Below are positions 41,220 to 51,041 of a stretch of DNA of 64,000 nucleotides, piece after piece. The notes under the pieces are model-generated. The model had not been told where the DNA came from. It did no database searches and worked only from the letters and a program-made list of their open reading frames with translations. The translations under genes and the position numbers were made by a program. This DNA is from Stutzerimonas azotifigens (GTDB lineage Bacteria; Pseudomonadota; Gammaproteobacteria; Pseudomonadales; Pseudomonadaceae), in contig NZ_JAAMRF010000012.1 in NCBI RefSeq assembly GCF_013522725.1, forward strand, positions 1 to 64,000. The letters run 5' to 3'. Each line of letters opens with the position of its first letter. Position 1 is the stretch's first letter.

Positions 41220-43370
41220 ATGTCCCGCATTTCCTCTTCTGCAACAAAACGGCTGGCGCTGGTCGGCGGCTTTGCTCTGACGGTGCTGCCCCCTGGGGCT
41301 ATAGCCGAAGACGACGACGATCCTTCGACCCTGACGCTACCACCGATGGCCGTCATCCATGAGGGTCACCGGGGGGAGTCGCCGAGCGCCCCGGCCCGCA
41401 CCGGCTCACGCCTCGACCTGCCGGCAAGGCAGATCCCGGCCAGTACCAGCACGCTCGACGAGCACGCCATCTCCCAGCGCAACAACCTGTCGGTGCAGGA
41501 CGCCGTCACCCGAATTCCAGGTATCACCTCCATCGCCAACCCGGGCAATGGCAACACGGCGCTTTCGGCGCGCGGTTTCACAGGGCATACATCGGTCATG
41601 ACCCTGTTCGACGGTAACCGGCTGTACACCGGCGCCGGTACCCAGACTTTTCCGGTCGACCCCTGGATGGTGGAGCGCATCGAGGTGATTCGCGGGCCGG
41701 CTTCGGTGCTGTACGGCGAAGGGGCTACGGGCGCGGCGGTGAGCATCGTGCCGAAGAAGCCGTTCGAGGGTGAGATCCTCAACCGGATCCGTGTCGGTTA
41801 CGGCTCGGACGATCACCAGCAGCAGGCCCTGGACAGCGGCGGCTCGCTGTCCGAGACCCTCAGCTATCGCCTGACCCTCAACCGTCAGGCCAGCAATGGC
41901 TGGGTCGACCGCGGCGACTCGCAGAGCCATGCCTTGAGCGCTGCGCTGCGCTGGCAACCCAGCGACGACCTGAATGTCACCCTGGCCCACGAGCGCGGCG
42001 ACAGCGAGCCGGCCCGCTACTTCGGTACGCCGCTGATTGGCGGACACCTGCTCAGCAGCCTGGAGGAGAACAACTACAACATCCGCGACGCCGTGCAGCA
42101 CTACCGCGACGAGTGGACCCGCCTCGACACTGACTGGAACCTGAGCGAGGCCATCAGCGCCAGCAACCAGCTCTATTTCATCAAGAGCCGGCGTCACTGG
42201 CGCAACGCCGAGGCTTACCGCTGGGACGACAGTCGCGGGCAGCTGCTGCGCGGGGACTATCTGGAGATCCGCCACAACCAGGAGCAACTCGGCGCGCGGC
42301 AGAGCTTCACCATGGAGCATTCCTTGTTCGGCCTTTCCAGCAAGACCGTGGTCGGTACCGAGTACAACCGAATTCGCTTCGGCGCCGACAACAATGCGCC
42401 CTATACCGATGTCGGTGGCGATTACATCGATCCCTGGAATCCGGCCGACGGCTATTTCCAGAGCGCATCGCCCTATGGCCCGAACAACCGCAGCCGTACG
42501 CGTACCTTCGCTCTGTTCGCCGAGAACGCGACCCGGCTGTCCGAGCGCTGGACGCTGGTCAGCGGAGTTCGCCGCGACCAGAACCATATCGACCGTGACG
42601 ACGAACGCGCCGGCACGCGGAGCGGCCGCAGCCTGAGCGGCGGTAACTGGCGCGCCGGTCTGGTGTTCGCCCTGACGGACGAGCTTTCTCTCTACGGGCA
42701 GTACGCCACCAGCCAGGACGGGATCAACAACCTCATCTCGCTGACGCCCAGCCAGCAACAGATGGCGCTCACCCGTGCCCGGCAAGCCGAGTTCGGCCTC
42801 AAGCAGAGCTTCTGGCAAAGCCGCGGGCAGTGGACGCTTGCCGCTTTCCAGATCACCAAGAAGAGACTGTTGAGCCAAACCGCAGCCAACGAGCCGACCC
42901 AGCAGATTGGGCAGCAGTCGTCCGAAGGGCTGGAGGCATCGCTGGAGCTGGCGATGGCCCGAGGCTGGCATCTGTCGGCCAATGCCTCGCTGCTGCGCGC
43001 CGAATACGACGATTTCAGCGAGGCCGTCGGCGGCGCGCTGATCTCGCGTGACGGCAACACGCCGGTCGGCGTGCCGCGCAGGACGGCCAATCTCTGGGTC
43101 AGCAAGCGGATCGGTGCGGATCTGGATGCCGGGCTCGGCCTGCGTTACGTCGACAAACGCTACGCGGACACCGCCAACATCGGCTCGCTGCCCGGCTATA
43201 CGGTGCTCGACGCCAACCTGGAATGGGCCGCCACCCGCGACATCCGTATTGGGCTCGAGGCCTACAACCTGCTCGACCGGCGTTATGCGAGAACCTACTA
43301 CGGCAGTGCCGAGCAATGGCTGCTGGGCCAGCCGAGGTCGTTCCTGGTCACCGCCGATTACCGCTTCTGA
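41220..43370 (+). CDS. TonB-dependent outer-membrane receptor under B12 control
   Basis: 716 residues from the ATG at 41220 (GTGGA site). Signal peptide to about residue 29 (ALVGGFALTVLPPGAIA), plug domain with ISQRNNLSVQDAVTRIPGI and MVERIEVIRGPASVLYGEGA, and a beta-barrel ending in the C-terminal Phe (LVTADYRF). The sequence style is that of siderophore receptors (FhuA/FecA-like group), not of classical BtuB, yet it is preceded by a cobalamin riboswitch and followed by an ABC importer. It probably brings cobalamin or another corrinoid across the outer membrane. Confidence 0.88.
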   Translation: MSRISSSATKRLALVGGFALTVLPPGAIAEDDDDPSTLTLPPMAVIHEGHRGESPSAPARTGSRLDLPARQIPASTSTLDEHAISQRNNLSVQDAVTRIPGITSIANPGNGNTALSARGFTGHTSVMTLFDGNRLYTGAGTQTFPVDPWMVERIEVIRGPASVLYGEGATGAAVSIVPKKPFEGEILNRIRVGYGSDDHQQQALDSGGSLSETLSYRLTLNRQASNGWVDRGDSQSHALSAALRWQPSDDLNVTLAHERGDSEPARYFGTPLIGGHLLSSLEENNYNIRDAVQHYRDEWTRLDTDWNLSEAISASNQLYFIKSRRHWRNAEAYRWDDSRGQLLRGDYLEIRHNQEQLGARQSFTMEHSLFGLSSKTVVGTEYNRIRFGADNNAPYTDVGGDYIDPWNPADGYFQSASPYGPNNRSRTRTFALFAENATRLSERWTLVSGVRRDQNHIDRDDERAGTRSGRSLSGGNWRAGLVFALTDELSLYGQYATSQDGINNLISLTPSQQQMALTRARQAEFGLKQSFWQSRGQWTLAAFQITKKRLLSQTAANEPTQQIGQQSSEGLEASLELAMARGWHLSANASLLRAEYDDFSEAVGGALISRDGNTPVGVPRRTANLWVSKRIGADLDAGLGLRYVDKRYADTANIGSLPGYTVLDANLEWAATRDIRIGLEAYNLLDRRYARTYYGSAEQWLLGQPRSFLVTADYRF

Positions 43371-43415
43371 CCCGTCACGGCGCGACGGCCTTGCCGCCCG
43401 CCTGGAGCAAATGCC

Positions 43416-44195
43416 ATGTCATCGTTGCACCTGCGAGACGTCAGCTGGTCACCCCGCGAAGCCAAGCGCGAGGCCCCGTGGCTGATCGACGCCGTCGACC
43501 TGTCGGTACGACCCGGCGAGTTCGTCGGGCTTATCGGACCCAACGGCAGCGGCAAGACCAGCGTTCTGCGCTGCGCTTACCGCTTCAACACGCCTCTGCG
43601 GGGTGGGGTACGGCTCGACGGGCAGGATCTGGGCCGCGTCTCCGAAAGGTGGACGGCGCAACGTATCGCCGTCGTCCTGCAGGAGTTTCCGCAAGAGTTC
43701 GGACTCACCGTGGAAGATGTCGTGCGTATGGGGCGTATCCCCCACAAGCGCTTCTTCGACACCGACGGGCCGGGCGACGAGGCGCTGGTGAAGCGGGCGT
43801 TGCAGGCGGTCGGAATGGGGCCGCTTCGCCGGCGGGTGTTCGAGCAGCTGTCGGGCGGCGAGAAGCAGCGGGCTCTGGTTGCCCGGGCGCTGGCTCAGGA
43901 GCCGACCCTGTTGATTCTCGACGAACCGACCAATCATCTGGACCCGCGCTTTCAGATCGAACTGCTGAGGCTGCTGCGCGGCCTGCGGTTGAGCACCCTG
44001 GCCAGCTTTCACGACCTCAACCTGGCTGCGGCCTTCTGCGACAGGCTCTACGCCATCCAGGATGGCCGCATCGTGGCGCAGGGGACCCCCGAAGCGGTGC
44101 TCACCGCCGAACGGGTCAAGCAGTTGTACGGTTTGAACGTCATCGTCGACCGCCATCCCTATGCCCACCACCCACGCCTGACCTGGATTACCTGA
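43416..44195 (+). CDS. ABC transporter ATP-binding protein, FecE/BtuD type
   Basis: 259 residues. Walker A GPNGSGKTS, Q-loop VVLQEFPQ, signature LSGGEKQRA, Walker B LLILDEPTNHLD and H-loop SFHDL. Sits 45 bases after the receptor and 2 bases before the binding-protein gene. Cobalamin/siderophore class of importers; substrate inferred from the riboswitch. Confidence 0.88.
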   Translation: MSSLHLRDVSWSPREAKREAPWLIDAVDLSVRPGEFVGLIGPNGSGKTSVLRCAYRFNTPLRGGVRLDGQDLGRVSERWTAQRIAVVLQEFPQEFGLTVEDVVRMGRIPHKRFFDTDGPGDEALVKRALQAVGMGPLRRRVFEQLSGGEKQRALVARALAQEPTLLILDEPTNHLDPRFQIELLRLLRGLRLSTLASFHDLNLAAAFCDRLYAIQDGRIVAQGTPEAVLTAERVKQLYGLNVIVDRHPYAHHPRLTWIT

Positions 44196-44197
44196 CC

Positions 44198-45163
44198 GTG
44201 AACCTTCGCCATGTCCTGCTCTGCCTCGCTGGCGCGCTCTCGTTGCCGGCTTCCGCCTCCAGCTATCCGCTGACCGTACGCAGCTGCGACCGCGAAGTGG
44301 TCTTCGAGCGTGCGCCGACACGGGCCGTCAGCCATGACATCAACATGACCGGCATGCTGGTGGCGCTCGGGCTGACCGAGCGCATGGGCGGCTATACCGG
44401 CATCAGTGGCTGGAAGACCCTCGACCCGGAGCTGAGCGAGGCCCTGCAGGGGCTGCCGGAGCTGGCCAGCCGCTATCCCTCGCTGGAAACGCTGCTCGAT
44501 GCCGGTGCGGATTTCTTCTTTGCCGGCTGGAGCTACGGCATGCGCGCCGGAGGGCCAGTCACGCCGACCACCCTGGCCCCGCTGGGCATCCCGGTCTACG
44601 AACTGAGCGAATCCTGCTCGAGGATCGGCCGGCGGGACCGTGCGAGCCTGGAAGACCTGTATCGAGACATCCAGGCCCTCGGCCGGATCTTTTCGGTCGA
44701 GTCACGGGCCGAGGCGCTGGTGACGCAGATGCGCGAGCGGGTTTCGGCCGTCCAGGCGCGGATCGATGGCCAGGCCAGGAGGCCCCGGGTGTTCCTCTAC
44801 GACAGCGGCGAGGATCGGCCGACGACCTCGGGCAGTCTGGGCATGCCCCAGGCACTGATCGAGGCCGCCGGCGGTAGCAACATCATGGAAGACGTCGCGG
44901 CCAGCTGGACCCAGGTCGGCTGGGAAAGCGTCGTCGAGCGCAACCCGGAAGTGATCGTGATCGTCGACTACGGCCCCCTGTCCTGGCAGCAGAAGCGCGA
45001 TCTGCTGCTGCGTCAGCCGGCGCTGGCCGATGTCGAGGCGATCCGGCACCAGCGGTTCGTCGTGCTGCCCTACATCGCGGTCACGCCCTCGGTACGCAAC
45101 GCCGATGCCATCGAGGTCCTGTCCGATGCCCTGAATCCACAGAAGCAAGGGCAGGCCCATTGA
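44198..45163 (+). CDS. ABC transporter periplasmic binding protein, BtuF/FecB type
   Basis: 321 residues from the GTG at 44198; signal peptide LRHVLLCLAGALSLPASAS, quoted in part as LLCLAGALSLPASA. Two-lobed helical-backbone binding protein (Peripla_BP_2): TRAVSHDINMTGMLVALGL, then SLETLLDAGADFFFAG and the C-lobe with WTQVGWESVVERNPEVIV. Stop overlaps the permease start (TTGA). Likely binds a corrinoid in the periplasm. Confidence 0.85.
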   Translation: MNLRHVLLCLAGALSLPASASSYPLTVRSCDREVVFERAPTRAVSHDINMTGMLVALGLTERMGGYTGISGWKTLDPELSEALQGLPELASRYPSLETLLDAGADFFFAGWSYGMRAGGPVTPTTLAPLGIPVYELSESCSRIGRRDRASLEDLYRDIQALGRIFSVESRAEALVTQMRERVSAVQARIDGQARRPRVFLYDSGEDRPTTSGSLGMPQALIEAAGGSNIMEDVAASWTQVGWESVVERNPEVIVIVDYGPLSWQQKRDLLLRQPALADVEAIRHQRFVVLPYIAVTPSVRNADAIEVLSDALNPQKQGQAH

Positions 45164-46191
45164 GGCAGGCGGATACCTCGCTTCGCTACTCGGCGCTCAT
45201 CGCGCTGCTGTTGGCGACTTTGGGGCTGTCGAGCCTGTTGTCGCTCGGCCTGGGCGCCGCCCAGATGAGTCCGGACCGCCTGCTCGGCATCCTGGCCTAC
45301 AAGGCCGGGCTGGCGCCTGCCGGTAACTGGAGCGCGGGCCAGGAACATATCGTCTGGCTGATCCGCGCGCCGCGGGTGCTGCTGGGCATGTTCGTCGGCG
45401 CCGGGCTGGCGCTGATCGGCTCGGCTTTGCAGGCGGCCACGCGCAATCCGCTGGCTGATCCGCACCTGCTCGGCGTCAGCTCCGGCGCTGCCCTCGGGGC
45501 GGTGATCGTGATTCTCTACCTCGGCGAGTTCATCGGCGCGGCGAGCCTGCCGCTGGCTGCCTTTCTCGGCGCCCTGGGCAGCACCTTCATGGTGTTGCTG
45601 GTGGCGCGCCGCGGTGGTCGTTTCGATGGCGAGCGGCTGGTGCTGTCCGGCGTGGCCGTGTCATTCGTGTTGTCGGCCTTGACCAGCCTGCTGCTATTCA
45701 CCGGCGACCACCGTGCGGCGAGCTCGGTGATCTTCTGGATGCTGGGTGGGCTGGGGTCGGCCCGCTGGGAGCTGGTCTGGCTGCCGGCGGTTTCGGTCGT
45801 CGCCGCCGGGATGGCGCTGGTGGCCTGGGCGCGGCCGCTCAATGCGCTGATGGCCGGCGAGCAGACCGCCGTGAGCCTAGGTGTCAGTCCTGCGCGGCTG
45901 CGCCTGTTCATCTTCGTCTCCACCTCGGCGCTGACCGCCGTGCTCGTTTCGCTGACCGGCGCCATCGGCTTCGTCGGGCTGATGATTCCCCACATGGCCA
46001 GGCGCCTGGTGGGAGCCGATCATCGCCGGCTGATCCCGGTGGCCGCGCTGATGGGCGCGCTGTTCGTCGTCTGGGTCGATGCCTTCGCGCGTACCGCGCT
46101 GGCGCCCGAAGACTTGCCGATCGGCATCGGCACCGGTCTGCTGGGCGGGCTCTACTTCATCTACCTGCTCTGGCGCCGGGACGGTCGCTGA
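45160..46191 (+). CDS. ABC transporter permease, FecCD/BtuC type
   Basis: 343 residues, TTG start overlapping the preceding stop. About ten membrane segments; FecCD signatures [23 protein letters not shown] (quoted in part as [15 protein letters not shown]), [17 protein letters not shown] and [17 protein letters not shown]. Completes the four-gene receptor/ATPase/binding-protein/permease unit. Confidence 0.9.
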   Translation: MRQADTSLRYSALIALLLATLGLSSLLSLGLGAAQMSPDRLLGILAYKAGLAPAGNWSAGQEHIVWLIRAPRVLLGMFVGAGLALIGSALQAATRNPLADPHLLGVSSGAALGAVIVILYLGEFIGAASLPLAAFLGALGSTFMVLLVARRGGRFDGERLVLSGVAVSFVLSALTSLLLFTGDHRAASSVIFWMLGGLGSARWELVWLPAVSVVAAGMALVAWARPLNALMAGEQTAVSLGVSPARLRLFIFVSTSALTAVLVSLTGAIGFVGLMIPHMARRLVGADHRRLIPVAALMGALFVVWVDAFARTALAPEDLPIGIGTGLLGGLYFIYLLWRRDGR

Positions 46192-46298
46192 AGGCGCCGC
46201 GGGGTGTCCGCGATCGATGCTCCGTCGATGCAACGATGGCGACCCGTCCCACTCAAACGACTACACCGTCTTCAGACGCACCGGGAAGCGACCGTCGA

Positions 46299-48368
46299 AT
46301 GAGCACGCCTGACAACACCTATGTCGACTGGCTGGTCAGCCAGTCCATGCTGCACGCCGCCCGCGAGCGGGCACGTCTCTATGCCGGCCAGTCCCGCCTG
46401 TGGCAGCGCCCTTACGCCCAGGCCCGGCCGCGCGACGCCAGTGCCATCGCCTCGGTCTGGTTCACCGCCTACCCGGCGGCCATCGTCACCCCCGAGGGCG
46501 GCACCGTGCTCGAAGCCCTCGGTGACGACCGCTTGTGGAGCGCGCTGTCGGAGCTGGGCGTGCAGGGCATCCACAACGGGCCGATGAAGCGCTCCGGCGG
46601 GCTGCGTGGACGCGATTACACGCCGACCATCGACGGCAACTTCGACCGCATCAGCTTCGAGATCGACCCCAACCTCGGCACCGAAGAGCAGATGTTGCAG
46701 TTGAGCCGCATGGCCGCGGCGCACAACGCCATCGTCATCGACGATATCGTTCCGGCCCATACCGGCAAGGGCGCTGATTTCCGCCTGGCCGAAATGGCCC
46801 ATGGCGATTACCCGGGCCTCTACCACATGGTCGAGATCCGCGAGGAAGACTGGCCATTGCTGCCCGAAGTGCCGGCCGGACGCGATGCGGTCAACCTTTC
46901 GCCAGTGGTGGTCGACCAGCTCAAGGACAAGCACTACATCGTCGGCCAGCTGCAACGGGTGATCTTCTTCGAGCCGGGCATCAAGGACACCGACTGGAGC
47001 GCCACCGGCGAGATCACAGGCGTCGACGGCAAGGTGCGGCGCTGGGTCTATCTGCACTACTTCAAGGAGGGCCAGCCCTCGCTGAACTGGCTGGACCCGA
47101 CGTTCGCCGCCCAGCAACTGATCATCGGCGATGCGCTGCATGCCATCGATGTCTCCGGGGCGCGGGTACTGCGGCTCGACGCCAATGGCTTTCTCGGCGT
47201 CGAGCGGCGTGCCGAGGGCACCGCCTGGTCGGAGGGCCACCCGCTGTCTGTCACCGGCAATCAGCTGATCGCAGGGGCCATCCGCAAGGCTGGCGGCTTC
47301 AGCTTCCAGGAACTGAACCTCACCGTCGACGACATCGCCGCCATGTCCCACGGCGGGGCGGACCTGTCGTACGACTTCATCACCCGCCCGGCCTATCACC
47401 ACGCGCTGCTCACCGGCACCACCGAATTCCTGCGGCTGATGCTCAAGGAAATGAACAGCTTCGGCATCGACCCGGCCTCGCTGATCCATGCGATGCAGAA
47501 CCACGACGAGCTGACCCTGGAGCTGGTGCACTTCTGGACGCTGCACGCCTACGACCATTACCACTACAAGGGCCAGACGCTGCCCGGCGGGGTCCTGCGC
47601 GAGCACATCCGTGAAGAGATGTACGAGCGCCTGACCGGCGAACATGCGCCCTACAACCTCAAGTTCGTCACCAACGGCGTGGCCTGCACCACGGTCAGCG
47701 TCATCACCGCCGCCCTCGGCATCCGCGACCTGAGCCGCATCGGCCCGGCCGAGATCGAGCAGATCCAGCGGCTGCATATCCTGCTGGTGATGTTCAACGC
47801 CATGCAGCCGGGCGTCTTTGCGCTGTCCGGCTGGGACCTGGTCGGCGCGCTGCCGCTGGAGCCGGAGCAGGTCGAGCATCTGATGGGCGACGGCGACACC
47901 CGCTGGATCCACCGCGGTGCCTACGACCTGGCCGACCTCGCACCGGAGGCCGAAACCTCCGCCGAAGGCCTGCCGCGGGCCCGCGCGCTGTACGGCAGCC
48001 TGCCCGAACAGTTGCAGAACACCGGCTCCTTCGCCTGCCAGCTCAAGCGCATCCTCAGTGTGCGCCGCGCCTACGACATTGCCGCGAGCAAGCAGATCAT
48101 GGTGCCGGACGTGGAGGCGCCCGGGCTGCTGGTGATGGTCCACGAGCTGCCGGCAGGGAAGGGCGTGCAGATCACCGCGCTCAACTTCAGTGCCGAGCCG
48201 ATCAGCGAAACCCTCTGTCTGCCCGGGGTTGCGCCGGGGCCGGTGGTGGACATCATCCATGAGCGGGTCGAGGGAGACCTCACCGAGACCTGCGAGATGA
48301 CGCTCAACCTCGACCCGTACGAGGGCCTTGCGCTGCGGGTGGTGAGCGCCGCGTCATCGGTGCTCTGA
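46299..48368 (+). CDS. treS: GH13 trehalose synthase-like enzyme (maltose/trehalose interconversion)
   Basis: 689 residues. Alpha-amylase-type barrel with the catalytic set intact: nucleophile Asp294 in VLRLDANGF, acid/base Glu338 in FSFQELNL and transition-state Asp403 in QNHDEL; region I is DDIVPAHTG. As recalled, length and sequence match the trehalose synthase described from P. stutzeri, which interconverts maltose and trehalose; this is a recognition from memory. It differs from the Mycobacterium-type TreS and carries no maltokinase domain. Trehalose is a compatible solute, fitting the ectoine theme. It ends exactly where the opposite kinase gene ends (no bases between the stop codons). 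Confidence 0.83.
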   Translation: MSTPDNTYVDWLVSQSMLHAARERARLYAGQSRLWQRPYAQARPRDASAIASVWFTAYPAAIVTPEGGTVLEALGDDRLWSALSELGVQGIHNGPMKRSGGLRGRDYTPTIDGNFDRISFEIDPNLGTEEQMLQLSRMAAAHNAIVIDDIVPAHTGKGADFRLAEMAHGDYPGLYHMVEIREEDWPLLPEVPAGRDAVNLSPVVVDQLKDKHYIVGQLQRVIFFEPGIKDTDWSATGEITGVDGKVRRWVYLHYFKEGQPSLNWLDPTFAAQQLIIGDALHAIDVSGARVLRLDANGFLGVERRAEGTAWSEGHPLSVTGNQLIAGAIRKAGGFSFQELNLTVDDIAAMSHGGADLSYDFITRPAYHHALLTGTTEFLRLMLKEMNSFGIDPASLIHAMQNHDELTLELVHFWTLHAYDHYHYKGQTLPGGVLREHIREEMYERLTGEHAPYNLKFVTNGVACTTVSVITAALGIRDLSRIGPAEIEQIQRLHILLVMFNAMQPGVFALSGWDLVGALPLEPEQVEHLMGDGDTRWIHRGAYDLADLAPEAETSAEGLPRARALYGSLPEQLQNTGSFACQLKRILSVRRAYDIAASKQIMVPDVEAPGLLVMVHELPAGKGVQITALNFSAEPISETLCLPGVAPGPVVDIIHERVEGDLTETCEMTLNLDPYEGLALRVVSAASSVL

Positions 48369-50051
48369 TTACCTGTGCCGGTTGTTCGGGTCGCCGTTCG
48401 GCGCGGCAGGTGCATTGACCGCGGCGTCGAGTGCTTCCAGCGCGACTGGCTTGACCAGGTGGGTCTCGAAGCCTGCCTGCTTGGAACGCTCGAAATCCTT
48501 GGTCTGCCCGTAACCGGTCAGCGCCACCAGGCGCAGCCGTTCCGGGGGGAACGAGGCGCGCAGGGCTTTGGCCAGCGCGTAGCCGTCCATGCCGGGCAAG
48601 CCGATATCGAGCACAGCGACATCCGGGTGGAACTGCTCGGCCAGCTGCAGCGCCTGCAGCGGCTCACTCGCCGTCCTCACGTCGTGGCCCTGATGGGCAA
48701 GATAGTCGCGCAGGCTTTCCAGCGCATCGATGTTGTCGTCCACCACCAGCACGCGAACCGCGGCGTGCCGCAGTCCGGGTACAGCGTCGCTGGCGTGGGT
48801 GATGATCGCTGGCTGGTTCAGCAGCGGCAGCGAGACCCTGAAGGTCGAACCGCAGCCGATGCCCGCACTGCTGGCCGTGACCGAGCCCTCGTGCAGTTCG
48901 ACAAAGGATTTCACCAGCGCCAGCCCGATGCCGAGTCCGCCCTTGGCGCGATCGATGGTGGCGCTGCCCTGCTCGAAGATCTTGAACAGCTTGGGAAAGA
49001 GGACTGGGCTGATGCCCGAGCCGTTGTCGCGCACGGAAATCGTGACCTGTTGCCCCGACGTTTCCAGGGTGACCTCGATACAGCCGCCGCGGTCGGTGTA
49101 TTTTGCCGCGTTCGACAGCAGGTTCGCGAACACCTGCATCAGCCGGGTCGGGTCGCCGAACACCCAGACCGCCTGCTCGGGTAGGCGTGTGGTCAGGGTA
49201 TGGCCGCGTTCGTGGAACAGTGCGCTGGCCGCCTCGATGGCGCGTTCGAGCAGGTTGGTCAGGTCCAGGGGTTCACGCTTGAGCTCGACCTTGCCTCGGA
49301 TGATACGGGTGACGTCGAGCAGGTCGTCGAGCAGGCGAGACAGATGCTTGGCCTGGCGCTCGATGATTTCGTGCTCACGCGGCAGCGGCTGGCCCTTGCT
49401 GCGCAGCTTGACCAGATCCAGGACGGTGATGATGGGCGCCAGCGGATTACGCAATTCGTGACCGAGCATGGCGAGGAACTCATCCTTCGCGCGGCTGGCC
49501 TGCTCCCGTTCGAAATCCGCACGTGCGGTCTGCACGCCCGTGGTGGCGAGCGACGCAGCCGCGCGCAGAAACGCGAGTTGGGACGTGGTCGGGAAATCCT
49601 CCCGGTCCGAGCCGAACCAGATATTGCCCCCGAAGTTGCCGTAACCCATGCTCAGCCGCACCACGCGCATCGGCTGGAGCGGCGTCGCCAATTCATGGAT
49701 ACGCCCGTCCGGCAATCGAGTCTGTTCCCATTGAGCGGCCGCAGCCTCCCAGGCTATGCGCTCGGGCTCTTCGACGTTGCGCCCATCCAGGCGCAGCAGG
49801 CAGTACCTTGGGGTGTCTGGGAGCAGATCGATGCCGGCCATGGCGAAGCGGATGGGCACGATGCGCTCGGCTGCCTCGATGGTGATTTGTAGGATGGTCT
49901 TTCCGTCACGCCCGGCCCACATGGCAGGCAGGGCCAGCAGTCCCATCAGATCGCGGATGCTGTGGTCGTCTACGGAGCTGCCCAGACGGCCTGGCGCAGC
50001 TTCCGTTTCAGGTTTGACCTGCCCTGGCCCGGATGAGGGGTCATTCGGCAT
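48369..50051 (-). CDS. Hybrid sensor histidine kinase
   Basis: 560 residues, no membrane segments. An N-terminal GAF-like region (about 30-180), then HisKA with the phospho-accepting His198 in GHELRNPL, a complete ATPase domain (LLSNAAKYTD, DNGSGISP, GGLGIGLAL) and a C-terminal receiver (about 432-545) with Asp438/439, phospho-acceptor Asp482 in VLDIGLPGMDG and Lys534. Overlaps the upstream MEDS gene by 11 bases, so the two are translationally coupled. No dedicated response regulator or HPt protein is adjacent. Confidence 0.92.
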   Translation of the reverse strand: MPNDPSSGPGQVKPETEAAPGRLGSSVDDHSIRDLMGLLALPAMWAGRDGKTILQITIEAAERIVPIRFAMAGIDLLPDTPRYCLLRLDGRNVEEPERIAWEAAAAQWEQTRLPDGRIHELATPLQPMRVVRLSMGYGNFGGNIWFGSDREDFPTTSQLAFLRAAASLATTGVQTARADFEREQASRAKDEFLAMLGHELRNPLAPIITVLDLVKLRSKGQPLPREHEIIERQAKHLSRLLDDLLDVTRIIRGKVELKREPLDLTNLLERAIEAASALFHERGHTLTTRLPEQAVWVFGDPTRLMQVFANLLSNAAKYTDRGGCIEVTLETSGQQVTISVRDNGSGISPVLFPKLFKIFEQGSATIDRAKGGLGIGLALVKSFVELHEGSVTASSAGIGCGSTFRVSLPLLNQPAIITHASDAVPGLRHAAVRVLVVDDNIDALESLRDYLAHQGHDVRTASEPLQALQLAEQFHPDVAVLDIGLPGMDGYALAKALRASFPPERLRLVALTGYGQTKDFERSKQAGFETHLVKPVALEALDAAVNAPAAPNGDPNNRHR

Positions 50052-50679
50052 GTGTGGCGTGACGTTTGGCTTCTCGGCTGCGCAGCTCTTCGAGCATCTC
50101 CGAGGCGGGCGTATAGAAAGGATTCTCCTGCACGATGCCGTTGATCAGCGTAAGAGGATGGGTCCGCAGCAGGTCCATCATCATCGAGCCGCTGAGTTTG
50201 GACGTGTCGTAGACGCAAATGGCCGGGTGGCGATTCTGCGACAGCACTTCGTTGACCTCTGCCTCGTAGGCCAGAAGATCGCGGGCGCCATTCTTCTCGA
50301 CGAACAGCCAGTCCATGTTTCCCATGATGCGCACGCGCGGAAATCCGTCCTCGGTGGCCGCCTTGCAGATCGAACTCAGGTTTTCGAGCATCCGGTCCTT
50401 GTCGAACTCACCCTCGTCGTCCAGGTAGGCACCCCGCCAGGGTTGCAGCTCGAGCTGACCGCAAGCTTCGCAGCCATGGGCGTCGATGCCCGCATCGATC
50501 AATCGCTGACGGTGCTCGTCCAGGAGCGCCGGATTGAGGATGTGGATGGTTTTCTCTCCCTGGTCGATCGCTTCCTTGAAGAAAGGAAGCAGGACTTCGT
50601 ATTCCTGCTCGCGGCTGTCGAAAAATGCGCAAACGTGAAAATGTTCGATCGGTGTGCCTGCCAGCGAAAGCTCGTTCAT
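50041..50679 (-). CDS. MEDS-domain sensory protein coupled to the hybrid kinase
   Basis: 212 residues from the ATG at 50679 (GAGGA site); the frame is open further upstream without a better start. The whole protein is a MEDS (methanogen/methylotroph DcmR sensory) domain: HVCAFFDSREQEYEVLLPFF at the start, GEKTIHILNPALLDEHR, RIMGNMDWLF and ICVYDTSKLSG. The domain has a RecA/KaiC-like fold without a nucleotide-binding loop and is proposed to sense small hydrocarbon-type or one-carbon compounds. First gene of a two-gene operon. Confidence 0.85.
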   Translation of the reverse strand: MNELSLAGTPIEHFHVCAFFDSREQEYEVLLPFFKEAIDQGEKTIHILNPALLDEHRQRLIDAGIDAHGCEACGQLELQPWRGAYLDDEGEFDKDRMLENLSSICKAATEDGFPRVRIMGNMDWLFVEKNGARDLLAYEAEVNEVLSQNRHPAICVYDTSKLSGSMMMDLLRTHPLTLINGIVQENPFYTPASEMLEELRSREAKRHATHAE

Positions 50680-51041
50680 GATTCGGTCCTCGTTCAAAAC
50701 GCGGGAGATGGCCACTCGGAGAGAAGTGGCCAGTCGCCATTTTAGCGATGACGCCGTCGGTTGTTCGTAAACCTCGGGTCGTTTGCGATAAACGGTCCGG
50801 CCTATACCTGCGTGGCCGGTTGTGCACAACCGAATGGGCTGGCTTTCGTGCCGCTCGCGTATGCGGCGCGGACATTGCCACAACACGTCGGACCTAGCCA
50901 CCGCTGTCGTTCGGCCCCGGACGGTCGGCCAGCATAGATCGCCCCGAGGCCGCACCTTGTATCGGCGTATCTGCCTCCGTTCGCCGCATACCCAGGCTCG
51001 ATCCTCTATCATGCGGCGCTCTTTCGGGCCCGGACGACCTC
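50680..51041. other. Divergent intergenic region between the MEDS gene and a hypothetical gene
   Basis: No gene seen. It contains a hairpin TGGCCACT / AGTGGCCA (50709-50716 and 50725-50732) in the MEDS leader, and a perfect 14-base palindrome GGTTGTGCACAACC at 50818-50831, both candidates for regulator binding. Confidence 0.5.

Noticed and set aside
41406-43316. 636-codon open frame antisense to the TonB receptor
   Set aside because: Same kind of GC-driven shadow; the plus-strand receptor has signal peptide, plug and barrel end.
46272-48260. 662-codon open frame antisense to the trehalose-synthase-like gene
   Set aside because: Shadow frame; no start signal and no domain.
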